From the NCBI RefSeq assembly GCF_903994035.1, contig NZ_CAJEWB010000010.1:124001-188000 (forward strand): a DNA stretch of 64,000 nt, read 5' to 3'. Positions 17,959 through 28,123 of this stretch are shown here, one piece after another. Source of the DNA: Phocicoccus pinnipedialis. Lineage in GTDB: Bacteria; Bacillota; Bacilli; Staphylococcales; Salinicoccaceae. The first letter of the stretch is position 1. Each line of letters begins with the position of its first letter. The notes below the pieces were generated by a model, which saw only the letters and a list, made by a program, of their open reading frames with translations, did no database searches and was not told the origin of the DNA. Made by a program: the position numbers and the translations under genes.

Positions 17959-18546
17959 ATGAAAATAAACCCAAATCAGGTCGATATCATTATTTCGGCA
18001 GTATCAAAAGAGCAATACCCAGAAACAGGTCTCAGCGAAATTTCACTTGCAGGACGATCAAACGTTGGTAAATCAAGTTTTATCAACGCTGTATGTGGAA
18101 GAAAAGGCGTAGCGAGAATTTCAAGTAAGCCAGGTAAGACGATTACATTGAACTTTTATGATGTAGATAATCAGTTTGTGTTTGTAGATGTTCCGGGGTA
18201 TGGGTATGCTAAACAGTCAAAAAAAGAGCGTGAAAAATGGGGGGAAATGATCGAGAGTTATCTTACAGGTCGAAAAGAAATGAAGGCTTGTATTCAACTC
18301 ATCGATCTAAGACATCCACCAACAAATGATGATATCCAAATGTATGATTTCTTAAAATACTACGAAATCCCTGTAATTGTCATCGCAACGAAGAGTGATA
18401 AAATCGCAAAAAGCCGAATTGAAAAACATGTTGGTGTAATTCGCAGAGAATTAAGATTAGAACCAGAAGATGTAATTATACCTTTTTCAAGTGTTAGTAA
18501 ACAAAATTTAGACCGAGTATACGAGGAAATAGCTGGTAGAATCTAA
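17959..18546 (+). CDS. engB: Ribosome biogenesis GTPase EngB/YsxC
   Basis: Essential small GTPase that helps assemble the 50S ribosomal subunit. The G1 loop GRSNVGKSS is at residues about 32-40, G2 is at [11 protein letters not shown]3 is DVPGYGYA, G4 is TKSD and G5 is SSVSK. At 195 aa it has the family length. Ribosome site GAAGGTGA precedes the ATG. It follows clpX and precedes hemA, the order known for Staphylococcus. All motifs are intact. Confidence 0.97.
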   Translation: MKINPNQVDIIISAVSKEQYPETGLSEISLAGRSNVGKSSFINAVCGRKGVARISSKPGKTITLNFYDVDNQFVFVDVPGYGYAKQSKKEREKWGEMIESYLTGRKEMKACIQLIDLRHPPTNDDIQMYDFLKYYEIPVIVIATKSDKIAKSRIEKHVGVIRRELRLEPEDVIIPFSSVSKQNLDRVYEEIAGRI

Positions 18547-18554
18547 ACAATTTG

Positions 18555-18568
18555 TGACAGTTATGTCA
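18555..18568. promoter_or_regulatory. Inverted repeat upstream of hemA
   Basis: TGACA-GTTA-TGTCA is perfect, 73 bases before the hemA ATG. The nearest -10 candidate is TATTAT at 18597-18602 with no good -35, so the repeat sits about where an activator would bind. The cognate regulator is not known. Confidence 0.35.
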
Positions 18569-18640
18569 TTATCCACATTTAGAAAAAACTCTCTGTTATT
18601 ATAAGTAACATATGAAGAGTGTTTTTAAGGGGGCACACAC

Positions 18641-19984
18641 ATGCATGTAGTTGCACTCAGTCTAAACTATAGAAATCTTGATGTAGAAGATCGTGAAAAA
18701 GTGACATTTGAAAATGAGGAACTTAAAAATGCGTTGCATAAATTACGCGGACAAAAAAGTATCTTAGAAAGTGTCCTAATATCGACTTGTAATAGAACAG
18801 AAATTTATGTGGTGAGTGATCAGGTACACACGGGTATATATTACACACAAAAATTTTTAGCAGATTATTTTGGTTTAGATTTTGAAGATGTAAAAAGTAT
18901 AACTGAGACACGAGAAGGTGACGATGCTATTTACCATTTATATCGGGTCACAGCTGGTCTCGATTCAATGGTTGTAGGTGAAACACAAATTCTCGGACAG
19001 ATGAGAGAGGCGTTTCTTGAAGCACAAGAAGAACATACGACAGGCAAATTGCTTAATCGCTTGTTCCAAGATGCAATGTCTGTAGCAAAGCGCGGACATA
19101 CAGAAACAGATATATCAAAAAATGCAGTAAGCATTTCTTATGCAGCAGTAGAGCTTGCAAAAAATGTATTTAAAAATATTAAAGAAAAACGTGTTTTAGT
19201 TGTTGGTGCAGGAGAAATGGCAGAAGAGTCACTTCTTAACTTAACATCAAACGGTATCACTGATGTCACTGTTATAAATAGAAGTGAACCAAGTGGTAGA
19301 AAGTTAGCAGAAAAATACGGTGGTCAATATAGACCAATGAATGAATTATCAAATTGGCTAATCGAAACAGATATCGTGATATCATCTACAAGAGCGACTG
19401 ATTTTGTTATTACGGCAGATATGGTAAATAAAGCAATGCAAAGTCGTCCAGATAAGTCGTTATTATTGATTGATATCGCGTTACCACGAGATATTGAGCC
19501 GGAAGTTGAAAATATTCCAAATGTGTATACGTATAACGTAGATGATTTAAATGGACTAGTAGATTCAAACTTAGCGTCTCGTTTAAAAGAAGCAGAAAAA
19601 ATAGAACAAATGATAGATGAATCTGTGGATGCATTTAATGGTTGGTTAGATATGCAAGGCGTACGTCCAGTCATTCAAGCAATGAGAATGAAAGCGCTCG
19701 ATATCCATGAGACAACTTTCCAAAGTGTCTTAAATAAGATGCCAAACTTATCTAAACGTGAACAAACTGTCATTTCAAAACATATGAAGAGTATTATCAA
19801 CCAGATACTAAGAGATCCAATCACTTACACTAAAGAACTTGCTGGAGATAAAGCAGGGGGTATTCAGTTAACAGAGCTTGAAAAACTTTTTGGTATTGAA
19901 GATATCGTCGAAGACATCTCAGAAAAAGAAGCAGCTGAAATGCTCAAAAAGAATCAATTAATAAAAGAAAAACAGTTGAATTAA
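18641..19984 (+). CDS. hemA: Glutamyl-tRNA reductase
   Basis: First committed enzyme of C5 heme synthesis, reducing glutamyl-tRNA(Glu) to glutamate-1-semialdehyde with NADPH. The catalytic cysteine is Cys50 in ISTCNRTE. The tRNA/dimer segment GLDSMVVGETQILGQ and the nucleotide-binding VLVVGAGEMAEESL are intact, followed by a helical dimerisation domain. 447 aa, typical. Ribosome site GGGGGCACACAC is weak but well placed. In Bacillus and Staphylococcus hemX follows hemA; here the next gene is hemC, 60 bases on. Confidence 0.97.
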   Translation: MHVVALSLNYRNLDVEDREKVTFENEELKNALHKLRGQKSILESVLISTCNRTEIYVVSDQVHTGIYYTQKFLADYFGLDFEDVKSITETREGDDAIYHLYRVTAGLDSMVVGETQILGQMREAFLEAQEEHTTGKLLNRLFQDAMSVAKRGHTETDISKNAVSISYAAVELAKNVFKNIKEKRVLVVGAGEMAEESLLNLTSNGITDVTVINRSEPSGRKLAEKYGGQYRPMNELSNWLIETDIVISSTRATDFVITADMVNKAMQSRPDKSLLLIDIALPRDIEPEVENIPNVYTYNVDDLNGLVDSNLASRLKEAEKIEQMIDESVDAFNGWLDMQGVRPVIQAMRMKALDIHETTFQSVLNKMPNLSKREQTVISKHMKSIINQILRDPITYTKELAGDKAGGIQLTELEKLFGIEDIVEDISEKEAAEMLKKNQLIKEKQLN

Positions 19985-20011
19985 CCTTTCCTTGCCTAGC
20001 ATTGAAAGGTT
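19983..20011 (+). terminator. Hairpin in the hemA-hemC gap (possible attenuator)
   Basis: AACCTTTC (19983-19990), a 13-base loop, GAAAGGTT (20004-20011), then TTCTCTTT, a broken T-tract. It lies where hemX is found in relatives. Partial termination or RNA stabilisation is possible. Confidence 0.45.
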
Positions 20012-20044
20012 TCTCTTTAAATATAAACATAGGTGAGGTAAACA

Positions 20045-20968
20045 ATGAAAATAGTTAAAGTCGGAACGAGACGAAGTGGGCTCGCAAAAACTCAAACCAT
20101 GCAATTGATTAATGAGTTAGAAAAAAGGAATCCGGACGTCAAATTTGAAACAGTTGAGATCGTAACGAAAGGTGACCAAATCGTTAACGTTCAACTTTCT
20201 AAAGTAGGCGGTAAAGGGTTATTTGTTAAAGAAATCGAAGAAGCTCTAAAAAATGGTGAAATCGATATGGCTGTACACTCACTTAAAGACGTACCAAGTG
20301 AATTGCCACCTGGGTTCGAACTTGCAGCTGTACCTGTACGTGAAGACATGAGAGATGCGTTTTTATCTAACAATAAAGTTGCATTTAAAGATTTACCATC
20401 TGGAAGTATCGTAGGAACTTCAAGTTTAAGACGCTCTGCACAACTTAAGGAATTGCGTGACGACATCACAGTGAACTGGGTACGCGGTAATATTGATACG
20501 AGAATTAAGAAAATGGAATCTGGTGAATATGACGCGATTATCTTAGCTGCAGCTGGCTTGAAACGAATGGGATGGAGCGATACTATCGTAACTGAATACT
20601 TTGATCCAGTTGAGTTCATTCCAGCAATTGCACAAGGTGCATTAGGTGTTGAAATCCGCGAAGGTGATATTGAAATGAGAAATATTTTAAGTACGATTCA
20701 CGACGATGAGACGTCTACAACAACATCTGCAGAACGTGCATTCCTAAAACGCATGGACGGAAGTTGCCAGGTGCCTATCGGTGGGTATGCAGAGTATGTT
20801 GATGGTGAGTTGTACTTAACAGGTCTTATCATGAATGAAGAAGGCACTGAGAAGTTCTTAGTTAGAAAATCAGCGGATGATCCGATTGAGCTTGGTAACT
20901 TAGTTGCAGATGAGATGGAAAAAATCGGCGCTAAAGAAATAATTGACCGAATCAATGAAAACAAATAA
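20045..20968 (+). CDS. hemC: Porphobilinogen deaminase (hydroxymethylbilane synthase)
   Basis: Polymerises four porphobilinogens to hydroxymethylbilane on a dipyrromethane cofactor. The cofactor attachment residue is Cys241 in MDGSCQVPIGG. The N-terminal substrate-binding parts GTRRSGLAKTQT and HSLKDVPSELPPG (with the catalytic aspartate) and GTSSLRRSAQL with its paired arginines are all present. 307 aa, typical. Ribosome site AGGTGAGG precedes ATG. hemD starts inside its end, so the two are translationally coupled. Confidence 0.98.
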   Translation: MKIVKVGTRRSGLAKTQTMQLINELEKRNPDVKFETVEIVTKGDQIVNVQLSKVGGKGLFVKEIEEALKNGEIDMAVHSLKDVPSELPPGFELAAVPVREDMRDAFLSNNKVAFKDLPSGSIVGTSSLRRSAQLKELRDDITVNWVRGNIDTRIKKMESGEYDAIILAAAGLKRMGWSDTIVTEYFDPVEFIPAIAQGALGVEIREGDIEMRNILSTIHDDETSTTTSAERAFLKRMDGSCQVPIGGYAEYVDGELYLTGLIMNEEGTEKFLVRKSADDPIELGNLVADEMEKIGAKEIIDRINENK

Positions 20969-21650
20969 GAAACTTAAAAAAGTTATTGTCACACAGAGTC
21001 ACTTTAACCATAAAGAAGCTGATTTGGATATATTACATTTCCCAATCATTTCGTTTGAACAACTAGATTTTGACAAAAATAAACTTAACAGGACGTTTGA
21101 TTGGGTAGTAATCACCAGTAAAAACACTGTGACATTTTTTAAAGACTATCTTGACCAAATCAACTACAAGAATATTGCTTCGATCGGAAAAACGACAACA
21201 AAAGCGCTCGTGGAAGCAGGGTTCAAAGTCGATTTTGAACCGAGTACATATACTCAAGAAGGATTTATGCAAGAATTTAATGTCGACAAAGACATGTGCA
21301 TTCTCTATCCTGCGAGCAATGAGAAACGTCCATTGATGAGAAATTTCATGGTAAAACATGACGCTGAAGTAGTAGAGATTGATTTATATCATCCTATAGG
21401 AAATAAATTATCTCTTGAGGGGATACGAAACAATCTTTATGAAATCGATGCAATAACGTTTTCCAGTCCTTCTGGTGTTCATGTTTTTATGCAGCACTTT
21501 GATAAACAAGATTTAGAAGGTATTACAGTCGCAACAATTGGTCACGTAACACGTAGTGCGCTAGAGGCTTACGGTGTTTTATCGATTATGCCTGAGCAAG
21601 CAACATTGAATTCGATGATAGAGATGTTAGAAAAGGAGTTAAACGAATGA
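20955..21650 (+). CDS. hemD: Uroporphyrinogen-III synthase
   Basis: Cyclises hydroxymethylbilane with inversion of ring D to uroporphyrinogen III. Start placed at ATG 20955, 14 bases inside hemC; a TTG at 20943 is an alternative. 231 aa. Sequence conservation is low in this family, but the weak motifs fit: [41 protein letters not shown] and [16 protein letters not shown]. Position between hemC and hemB settles it. Its stop overlaps the hemB start (ATGA). Confidence 0.93.
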   Translation: MKTNKKLKKVIVTQSHFNHKEADLDILHFPIISFEQLDFDKNKLNRTFDWVVITSKNTVTFFKDYLDQINYKNIASIGKTTTKALVEAGFKVDFEPSTYTQEGFMQEFNVDKDMCILYPASNEKRPLMRNFMVKHDAEVVEIDLYHPIGNKLSLEGIRNNLYEIDAITFSSPSGVHVFMQHFDKQDLEGITVATIGHVTRSALEAYGVLSIMPEQATLNSMIEMLEKELNE

Positions 21651-22630
21651 AATTTGATAGACACCGTAGACTGAGAAGTTCTCAGTTTATGAGAGATATT
21701 GTGAGAGAGAATTCATTATCTAAAAATGATTTAATTTACCCAATCTTTGTGGTGGAGGCACCAGACATTAAAAAAGAAGTTTCATCAATGAAAGGTGTTT
21801 ACCAGATTTCATTGAACAGATTAGAAGAAGAACTTCATGAAGTAGTGAAACTCGGAATCAAATCTGTCATTTTCTTTGGTGTACCGAATGAAAAAGATGC
21901 AGTTGGTACAGGAGCCTATGACGAAAATGGTATTGTTCAAGAAGCATGCAAGCTCTCGAAAAAGCTTTACCCAGAATTACTCGTTATTTTAGATACATGT
22001 ATGTGTGAATACACAGATCACGGCCACTGTGGAGTAATCAATGAAGAAACACAAGATGTAGATAACGATAAATCTTTACCATTACTTGTTAAAACAGCCA
22101 TTTCACAGGCAAAAGCAGGTGCAGATATCATTGCACCTTCAAATATGATGGACGGATTTGTAAGTGAAATTCGTAAAGGTTTAGATAAGAATGGCTTCGA
22201 ACATATTCCGATCATGAGTTATGGCATTAAGTATGCGTCTAAATTTTACGGTCCGTTTAGAGATGCAGCAGAAAGTACACCTTCATTTGGTGACCGACGA
22301 ACGTATCAAATGGATCCAGCAAACAGACTAGATGCACTTCGTGAGCTTGAAAGTGATGAGCGTGAAGGTGCGGATATGATGATCGTTAAACCTGCATTAT
22401 CATATTTAGATATCATTCGTGATGTGAGAAATAACTCAAATCTTCCGGTTGTTGCATACAACGTGAGCGGGGAATATTCCATGACAAGAAATGCAGTAGA
22501 TCTCGGTCTATTAGACGAGGAAGTAATCATGGAACAAATGCTTTCGATGAAGCGTGCTGGTGCAGATTTAATTATCACATATTTCGCAAAAGATTTATGT
22601 AGAATGATTGATGAAGGAGAAGGAAATTGA
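21647..22630 (+). CDS. hemB: Delta-aminolevulinic acid dehydratase (porphobilinogen synthase)
   Basis: Condenses two 5-aminolevulinate molecules to porphobilinogen. The zinc-type cysteine cluster [14 protein letters not shown] is present, so this is a zinc-dependent form. The two active-site lysines are in [15 protein letters not shown] and [12 protein letters not shown]. 327 aa, normal. The start overlaps the hemD stop by 4 bases and the stop overlaps the hemL start (TGATG). Cytoplasmic. Confidence 0.98.
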   Translation: MKFDRHRRLRSSQFMRDIVRENSLSKNDLIYPIFVVEAPDIKKEVSSMKGVYQISLNRLEEELHEVVKLGIKSVIFFGVPNEKDAVGTGAYDENGIVQEACKLSKKLYPELLVILDTCMCEYTDHGHCGVINEETQDVDNDKSLPLLVKTAISQAKAGADIIAPSNMMDGFVSEIRKGLDKNGFEHIPIMSYGIKYASKFYGPFRDAAESTPSFGDRRTYQMDPANRLDALRELESDEREGADMMIVKPALSYLDIIRDVRNNSNLPVVAYNVSGEYSMTRNAVDLGLLDEEVIMEQMLSMKRAGADLIITYFAKDLCRMIDEGEGN

Positions 22631-23919
22631 TGAATTTTGAAACTTCAAAAACGTTATTCAAAGATGCTGTAGAACTCATGCCTGGTGGAGTAAGCTCACC
22701 TGTTAGAGCATTTAAATCAGTGAAGATGAACCCAATATTTGTTGAAAGTGCCACAGGTGTCATGGTTAAAGATGTTGATGGTAACGAATATATCGACTAC
22801 GTATTAAGTTGGGGACCACTTATCTTAGGTCACAGCAATGATCAAGTAGTTAAGCGTATTCAAGAACAAGCGGTTAAAGGAACATCATTTGGTGCGCCGA
22901 CGGAACTTGAAAACAAACTCGCTGAAATCGTAATTGACCGTGTACCATCAATCGAAATGGTACGATTCGTTTCATCCGGGACTGAAGCAACTCTTTCTGC
23001 TTTAAGACTTGCACGTGGATATACGGATCGTAACAAAATATTAAAATTTGAAGGTTGCTATCACGGACACTCTGATTCACTGTTAATTAAAGCAGGTAGT
23101 GGAGTTGCCACACTCGGACTTCCAGATTCACCCGGAGTACCTGAAGGAGTAGCAAGCAATACAATAACAGTTCCATACAACGATAAAGAATCACTTAAAG
23201 AAGCATTTGATAAATTCGGTGATGACATTGCAGCTGTTATCATGGAGCCAGTAGCTGGAAACATGGGGGTTGTTCCTCCAGTGAATGATTTCCTACATTT
23301 TGTACGTGATATCACTGAACAAAATGGTACCTTACTTATCTTTGATGAAGTTATGACAGGATTTCGTGTATCATATCATTCTGCCCAAGGCTATTACGGT
23401 GTGACACCAGACCTTACTTGTTTAGGTAAAGTAATCGGTGGTGGATTACCAGTAGGAGCTTATGGAGGTAAGCGTGAAATCATGGAGCATGTTGCACCAG
23501 TTGGAACCATTTACCAAGCAGGTACACTCTCAGGAAATCCATTAGCAATGACTGCAGGAATCGAAACATTATCTCAACTTACTGAGGAATCATATGATCA
23601 CTTCAATATGCTTGGAGATATTATTGAGGAAGAATTACCTAAAATCTTTGAAAAGTACAGTGAGAAAATTACAATCAACCGAGCAGGTTCTATGATTGGA
23701 TTTTTCTTAACTGAAGGTCCTGTAAAAAACTTTGATGATGCAAATCGCTCTGATTTAGACCTGTTTGCAAGACTCTTCCAAGAGTTATTAAAAGAAGGTG
23801 TTTATTTACCACCTTCACAATTTGAAGGAATGTTTTTATCGACTGCTCATACGAAAGAGCATATCGAAACGACTTTAAAAGCGTTTGATAATGCACTTAG
23901 ACGTATCAAAAGTAAATAA
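22630..23919 (+). CDS. hemL: Glutamate-1-semialdehyde 2,1-aminomutase
   Basis: PLP enzyme that turns glutamate-1-semialdehyde, the HemA product, into 5-aminolevulinate. The Schiff-base lysine is Lys267 in [17 protein letters not shown]. The PLP phosphate region [15 protein letters not shown] and the aspartate in [13 protein letters not shown] are intact. Start chosen at ATG 22630, with AAGGAGAAGG upstream; a TTG one codon earlier is possible. 429 aa. Last gene of the hem operon. Some staphylococci have a second paralogue; this one is the operon copy. Confidence 0.97.
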   Translation: MNFETSKTLFKDAVELMPGGVSSPVRAFKSVKMNPIFVESATGVMVKDVDGNEYIDYVLSWGPLILGHSNDQVVKRIQEQAVKGTSFGAPTELENKLAEIVIDRVPSIEMVRFVSSGTEATLSALRLARGYTDRNKILKFEGCYHGHSDSLLIKAGSGVATLGLPDSPGVPEGVASNTITVPYNDKESLKEAFDKFGDDIAAVIMEPVAGNMGVVPPVNDFLHFVRDITEQNGTLLIFDEVMTGFRVSYHSAQGYYGVTPDLTCLGKVIGGGLPVGAYGGKREIMEHVAPVGTIYQAGTLSGNPLAMTAGIETLSQLTEESYDHFNMLGDIIEEELPKIFEKYSEKITINRAGSMIGFFLTEGPVKNFDDANRSDLDLFARLFQELLKEGVYLPPSQFEGMFLSTAHTKEHIETTLKAFDNALRRIKSK

Positions 23920-23922
23920 GTG

Positions 23923-23951
23923 TTGATTTTACTCGCCAAATCTTCCATAAT
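23923..23951 (+). promoter_or_regulatory. Predicted promoter after hemL
   Basis: TTGATT (23923-23928), 17 bases, CATAAT (23946-23951). It would start a transcript of about 160 bases covering only the 34-residue ORF and ending at the terminator at 24096. Confidence 0.5.
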
Positions 23952-23984
23952 TTAAGGTAGATAAATAAAAAGGGGTCGAGACTC

Positions 23985-24089
23985 TTGGCAATTATTAAAA
24001 AGAAAAAAGATCCGGCAAATATCCTTTATTGGTTAATGCCTACAATTGTGGTACTACTAATGTTACCACTACTAATATTCCACCTATAA
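23985..24089 (+). CDS. 34-residue small membrane protein
   Basis: A TTG-start frame preceded by AGGGG 9 bases upstream. The peptide has a basic N-terminus (AIIKKKKDPAN) followed by one hydrophobic helix rich in Leu, Val and Ile with two prolines, ending IFHL. Positive charges before the helix predict an N-in single-pass membrane protein. It has its own promoter-like sequence and a terminator 7 bases after the stop. No family recognised. The unit might instead be a small RNA. Confidence 0.5.
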   Translation: MAIIKKKKDPANILYWLMPTIVVLLMLPLLIFHL

Positions 24090-24095
24090 AAAGAT

Positions 24096-24122
24096 AAGCG
24101 CACACATGTGCGCTTTTTTTTC
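24096..24122 (+). terminator. Terminator after the small membrane ORF
   Basis: AAGCGCACACATGTGCGCTT (24096-24115), a perfect palindrome with a minimal loop, then a T run. It ends the small-ORF unit shortly before the AbrB-family gene. Confidence 0.85.
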
Positions 24123-24148
24123 GTATAAAAGGGGAGGGAGTGGAAGAG

Positions 24149-25201
24149 ATGCGTTACTTAAAAACGATATTACTTTTTGTTTATTGTAGTGTACTCTCAA
24201 TACTGATTGGATTAACGCATCTACCACTAGCTTGGTTATTTGGTAGCTTGATTGGTACGTTAATTTTTATTCGATATTATGGAACAAAATTTTGGTATCC
24301 GAAATGGTTTGGCGATTCAGGGGTTTTTGTCATGGGATTCCAGATCGGATCGTCACTCACGGCAGTTGCGCTTGTAGCAATGATGGCTGATTTACTCAAT
24401 ATTGTTATAATTACCTTTCTTGTTTTACTCATGAGTTTATCTTTATCACGCATGTTTATGAAATTAACTCGATCAAGTTTAGAAACATCAATACTTGCAA
24501 GTGTTCCTGGAGCATTATCTCAGATGCTGATCATGGCTGAAGAAAACAAGAATGCCGACATCATGCTAGTGTCATTGACACAAATGTCTCGAATCGTGTT
24601 GATTGTATTAATCGTACCGTTTATTGCGCAGTTTTTTCCGGCTGATGGAGAGATTGGCTCAGTCGAAGTTGTCCCATATTTAACTGAAGTTTTAACACCA
24701 TTAATGATTTTGATACCATTTGGTGGAATGGTGATGTACCAACTTTTAAAAAAAATCAAGTTTCCGGCAGCGATTATGCTCGGACCGGTGATTGTGATGA
24801 TTATATGGAACTTAACTACAGGGATCACATTTACATTAGATACCTCTTTAATTAACTTTGCGCAGATTTTATTTGGCATTAGAATTGGACTTCAAATCTC
24901 AACTTTAATGTCGCAATTAGCGAAACGATTAATTTTTATCATTTTGATGCAAAATATCTTGTTGATTGCAGGAACTTTACTGATTGTCATATTCTATCAA
25001 TTTTTCACCACGCATAGTTTTAATACGCTATTCTTAGCAGCTGCACCTGGTGGTCTTGCTCAGATTATTGTAATTGCATTAGAAACGGGTGGAGATATTT
25101 CAATTATTTCAAGCTATCACATCTTTAGAATATTCTTTATCATACTATTCATTGTTCCGCTCGTCGATTTTTACTTGCGTAAACGAGCTTCAAAAGCTTG
25201 A
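24149..25201 (+). CDS. AbrB-family integral membrane protein (PF05145 type)
   Basis: A 350-aa protein with about ten membrane helices, arranged as two similar halves. Each half contains a PGALSQM-like motif (ASVPGALSQMLIMA near residue 115 and AAPGGLAQIIVIA near residue 300), the signature of this duplicated AbrB/ammonia-monooxygenase-associated family. It is not the AbrB transition-state DNA-binding protein. Transport is presumed but the substrate is unknown. Start: ATG 24149 is preferred, with GTG 24140 as alternative right behind GGGGAGGGA. It lies between the hem operon and valS. Confidence 0.85.
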   Translation: MRYLKTILLFVYCSVLSILIGLTHLPLAWLFGSLIGTLIFIRYYGTKFWYPKWFGDSGVFVMGFQIGSSLTAVALVAMMADLLNIVIITFLVLLMSLSLSRMFMKLTRSSLETSILASVPGALSQMLIMAEENKNADIMLVSLTQMSRIVLIVLIVPFIAQFFPADGEIGSVEVVPYLTEVLTPLMILIPFGGMVMYQLLKKIKFPAAIMLGPVIVMIIWNLTTGITFTLDTSLINFAQILFGIRIGLQISTLMSQLAKRLIFIILMQNILLIAGTLLIVIFYQFFTTHSFNTLFLAAAPGGLAQIIVIALETGGDISIISSYHIFRIFFIILFIVPLVDFYLRKRASKA

Positions 25202-25224
25202 CATAACAATGCTTTTAGAGTAAT

Positions 25225-25475
25225 CTATTATCATGTAAATAACGAGTTTAGAAGTAGTAACACAAGTTCAAATTTCTTTAGAGAGCGTGTGTCAGGTGAA
25301 ATCACGTGAAATACTTGTGCGAAGTAGTCTAAGTAATTTAACTTGAAAAGAGTAGAGTTAGACGTTTGATGAGCGTTAATCATAATTAAGTGTAGTGTAT
25401 TCAAGTACGCTAAATTTAGGTGGTACCACGGAACTTCCGTCCTATTCTGGGATGGGAGTTTTTTGTTTTTTAATA
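25225..25475 (+). promoter_or_regulatory. T-box leader of valS
   Basis: The 5' leader of valS holds the conserved T-box AGGTGGTACCACGG at 25418-25431. Directly after it is a terminator hairpin (AACTTCCGTCC, loop, GGGATGGGAGTT, then a T run). Uncharged tRNA-Val pairing would favour the antiterminator and turn on valS. In the stem I region, GAAGTA at 25321-25326 gives a plausible specifier GTA (a valine codon) behind the GAA of a loop-E motif, with AGTA upstream. The specifier is inferred; the T-box itself is certain. The 5' boundary is approximate. Confidence 0.92.
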
Positions 25476-25492
25476 GTTAAGGAGATGGTTTT

Positions 25493-28123
25493 ATGAAGGA
25501 AATGTCGACGAAATATAATCCACAAGAAGTAGAAAGAGGGAAATACAACGAATGGGTAGAAAAGGGATACTTTGAAGCAGAAGTTAATTCTAATAAACCA
25601 CCATTCTCAATTGTAATTCCACCACCAAACGTAACAGGCAAACTTCATTTAGGGCATGCTTGGGACACAACACTGCAAGATATTATTACGCGTATGAAAC
25701 GCATGCAAGGATATGATGTGCTTTACTTACCAGGCATGGATCACGCGGGTATCGCAACTCAAGCACGTGTTGCTGGACGTTTACGTGAAGAAGGTATTAA
25801 ATTATCAGATTTAACGCGTGAAGAATTCTTAGACCACGCTTGGAATTGGAAGGAAGAATATGCAAGCCACATCCGCGATCAGTGGGCTAAAGTGGGTCTC
25901 GGATTAGATTATAGTCGCGAACGATTCACTCTTGATAAAGGACTTTCAAAAGCAGTAAGAAAAGTGTTTGTTGACCTATATAACAAAGGATTAATCTACC
26001 GTGGTGAATATATCATCAACTGGGACCCTGAAACTAAAACAGCGTTAAGTGACATAGAGGTTATTCACAAAGAGATTGAAGGAAATTTCTATCATATTAA
26101 GTATGAACTTGAAGATAGTTCAGAATTTCTTGAGATCGCAACGACACGTCCGGAAACAATGTTAGGGGACACTGCTGTTGTCGTTAACCCAAATGATGAG
26201 AGATACAAGCATTTAATCGGTAAAAATGTAATTCTTCCAATCGTTGGACGTAAACTTCCAATTATTTCGGACGAATATGTAGATATGGAGTTTGGAACTG
26301 GTGCCATGAAAGTAACCCCTGCACATGATCCAAACGACTTTGATTTAGGTAACACACACGATTTAGAGCGCATCAATGTATTAAACGAAGATGGCTCAAT
26401 TAATGAACTCGGTGGAAAATATGTCGGTATGGATAGATTCGAGTGTCGTAAAGTACTCGTTGAAGATTTAAAAGAAGAAGGTTTCTTAATCGATATTAAG
26501 AAGCATATACATTCAGTTGGACACTCTGAACGTTCTAATGCAATTGTGGAACCATTCCTATCGACCCAGTGGTTCGTTAAGATGGAACCTCTTGCAAAAA
26601 TGACACTCGACAATCAAAAAACAGACAACAGGGTAAATTTCGTGCCAAACCGTTTCGAAGGTACGTTTAACAGATGGATGGAAAACATTCATGATTGGGT
26701 AATTTCTAGACAATTATGGTGGGGCCACCAAATTCCAGCTTGGTATCATAACGAGACTGGTGAAATGTATGTAGGTATGGAAGCACCAGAAGATAAAGAA
26801 AACTGGACTCAGGATGCTGACGTATTAGACACTTGGTTCTCAAGTGCTTTGTGGCCATTCTCTACAATGGGTTGGCCAGAAGACACTAAAGAGTTAGAGA
26901 AATTTTATCCAACGAGCGTACTTGTTACGGGTTATGATATTATCTTCTTCTGGGTCGCACGTATGATCTTCTCGGGACTTGAGCATACAGGCAAGCATCC
27001 ATTTAGCGATGTTCTACTTCACGGACTTGTGCGTGATGAACAGAACAGAAAGATGTCTAAGTCACTTGATAATGGTGTTGATCCAATGGATGTGATTGAC
27101 TCATATGGTGCAGACGCAATGCGTTACTTCTTATCAACAGGTACAACTCCAGGTCAAGACTTGAGATACAGCGATAAGAAAGTGGAATCTGTTTGGAACT
27201 TCATTAATAAAATTTGGAACGCATCAAGATTCGCACTGATGAACATCGGGCCAGAATTTAAGATGGCAAACATCGATTTAACACAAGAAAAATCACTTGC
27301 GGATAAATGGATTCTGACACGTCTAAATGAAACGATTACTGAAGTGACGCGTCTGTCAGAAATTTATGAGTTCGGTGAAGTTGGTAGAATTTTATATCAT
27401 TTCATCTGGGATGATTTCTGCGACTGGTACATTGAAATGGCGAAGTTACCGATGACTGAAGGAACAGCTGAGCAGAAAGCAATGACACGTTCAGTACTAC
27501 TCTACACGCTCGACAAGATTCTAAAGATGTTACATCCATTCATGCCATTTGTTACAGAAGAAATTTACCAAACAATAGAAGGTGACCGTTCAATTGTTGT
27601 AAGTGAGTGGCCAACAGTTAAAGAAGAACTCACGGATAACGATAGTAAAGAAACAATGGCACTGCTTGTTGATATCATCAAATCTGTACGTCAAACTAGA
27701 AATGAAGTAAACACGCCACTATCTAAGCCAATCGATATTAAAATCGAAGTTAAGAATGAATTGAAGCGTAATTTAATTGAAGAAAACAAACACTACATTG
27801 AACGATTCACAAATCCTAAATCGTTAGAAATTAACGAGACAGTTGCCGCTGACGACGATTCTAAGACTAGTGTTGTAAGTGGGGCGAAAGTTGTACTACC
27901 TTTGTCAGGGCTTATCAACATTAAAGACGAAATTGCAAGACTTGAAAAAGAACAGAATCGTTTAACAGGTGAGCTTAAGCGTGTAAACGGAAAACTTTCT
28001 AACGAAAAATTCGTTGCAAATGCGCCAGATGCTGTTGTAGCAGCAGAAAAAGAAAAACAAGCATCATATCAAGCACAATATGATGACGTCACAGCGCGTT
28101 TGGAAGAACTAAGAGGTAAATAA
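25493..28123 (+). CDS. valS: Valyl-tRNA synthetase
   Basis: Class I aminoacyl-tRNA synthetase charging tRNA-Val. The HIGH motif appears as HLGH at residues 52-55 ([13 protein letters not shown]) and KMSKS at 520-524. The editing CP1 domain is present ([13 protein letters not shown]). The C-terminal coiled coil, rich in Glu and Lys, closes the protein. 876 aa, typical. Ribosome site AAGGAGA. Expression is expected to rise on valine starvation through the T-box. The folC start follows the valS stop directly. Confidence 0.98.
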   Translation: MKEMSTKYNPQEVERGKYNEWVEKGYFEAEVNSNKPPFSIVIPPPNVTGKLHLGHAWDTTLQDIITRMKRMQGYDVLYLPGMDHAGIATQARVAGRLREEGIKLSDLTREEFLDHAWNWKEEYASHIRDQWAKVGLGLDYSRERFTLDKGLSKAVRKVFVDLYNKGLIYRGEYIINWDPETKTALSDIEVIHKEIEGNFYHIKYELEDSSEFLEIATTRPETMLGDTAVVVNPNDERYKHLIGKNVILPIVGRKLPIISDEYVDMEFGTGAMKVTPAHDPNDFDLGNTHDLERINVLNEDGSINELGGKYVGMDRFECRKVLVEDLKEEGFLIDIKKHIHSVGHSERSNAIVEPFLSTQWFVKMEPLAKMTLDNQKTDNRVNFVPNRFEGTFNRWMENIHDWVISRQLWWGHQIPAWYHNETGEMYVGMEAPEDKENWTQDADVLDTWFSSALWPFSTMGWPEDTKELEKFYPTSVLVTGYDIIFFWVARMIFSGLEHTGKHPFSDVLLHGLVRDEQNRKMSKSLDNGVDPMDVIDSYGADAMRYFLSTGTTPGQDLRYSDKKVESVWNFINKIWNASRFALMNIGPEFKMANIDLTQEKSLADKWILTRLNETITEVTRLSEIYEFGEVGRILYHFIWDDFCDWYIEMAKLPMTEGTAEQKAMTRSVLLYTLDKILKMLHPFMPFVTEEIYQTIEGDRSIVVSEWPTVKEELTDNDSKETMALLVDIIKSVRQTRNEVNTPLSKPIDIKIEVKNELKRNLIEENKHYIERFTNPKSLEINETVAADDDSKTSVVSGAKVVLPLSGLINIKDEIARLEKEQNRLTGELKRVNGKLSNEKFVANAPDAVVAAEKEKQASYQAQYDDVTARLEELRGK

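Noticed and set aside
23923-24122. Riboswitch leader for the AbrB-family gene
   Set aside because: The segment has a promoter, ORF and terminator, but no conserved riboswitch core could be recognised; a small-ORF or sRNA unit explains it better.
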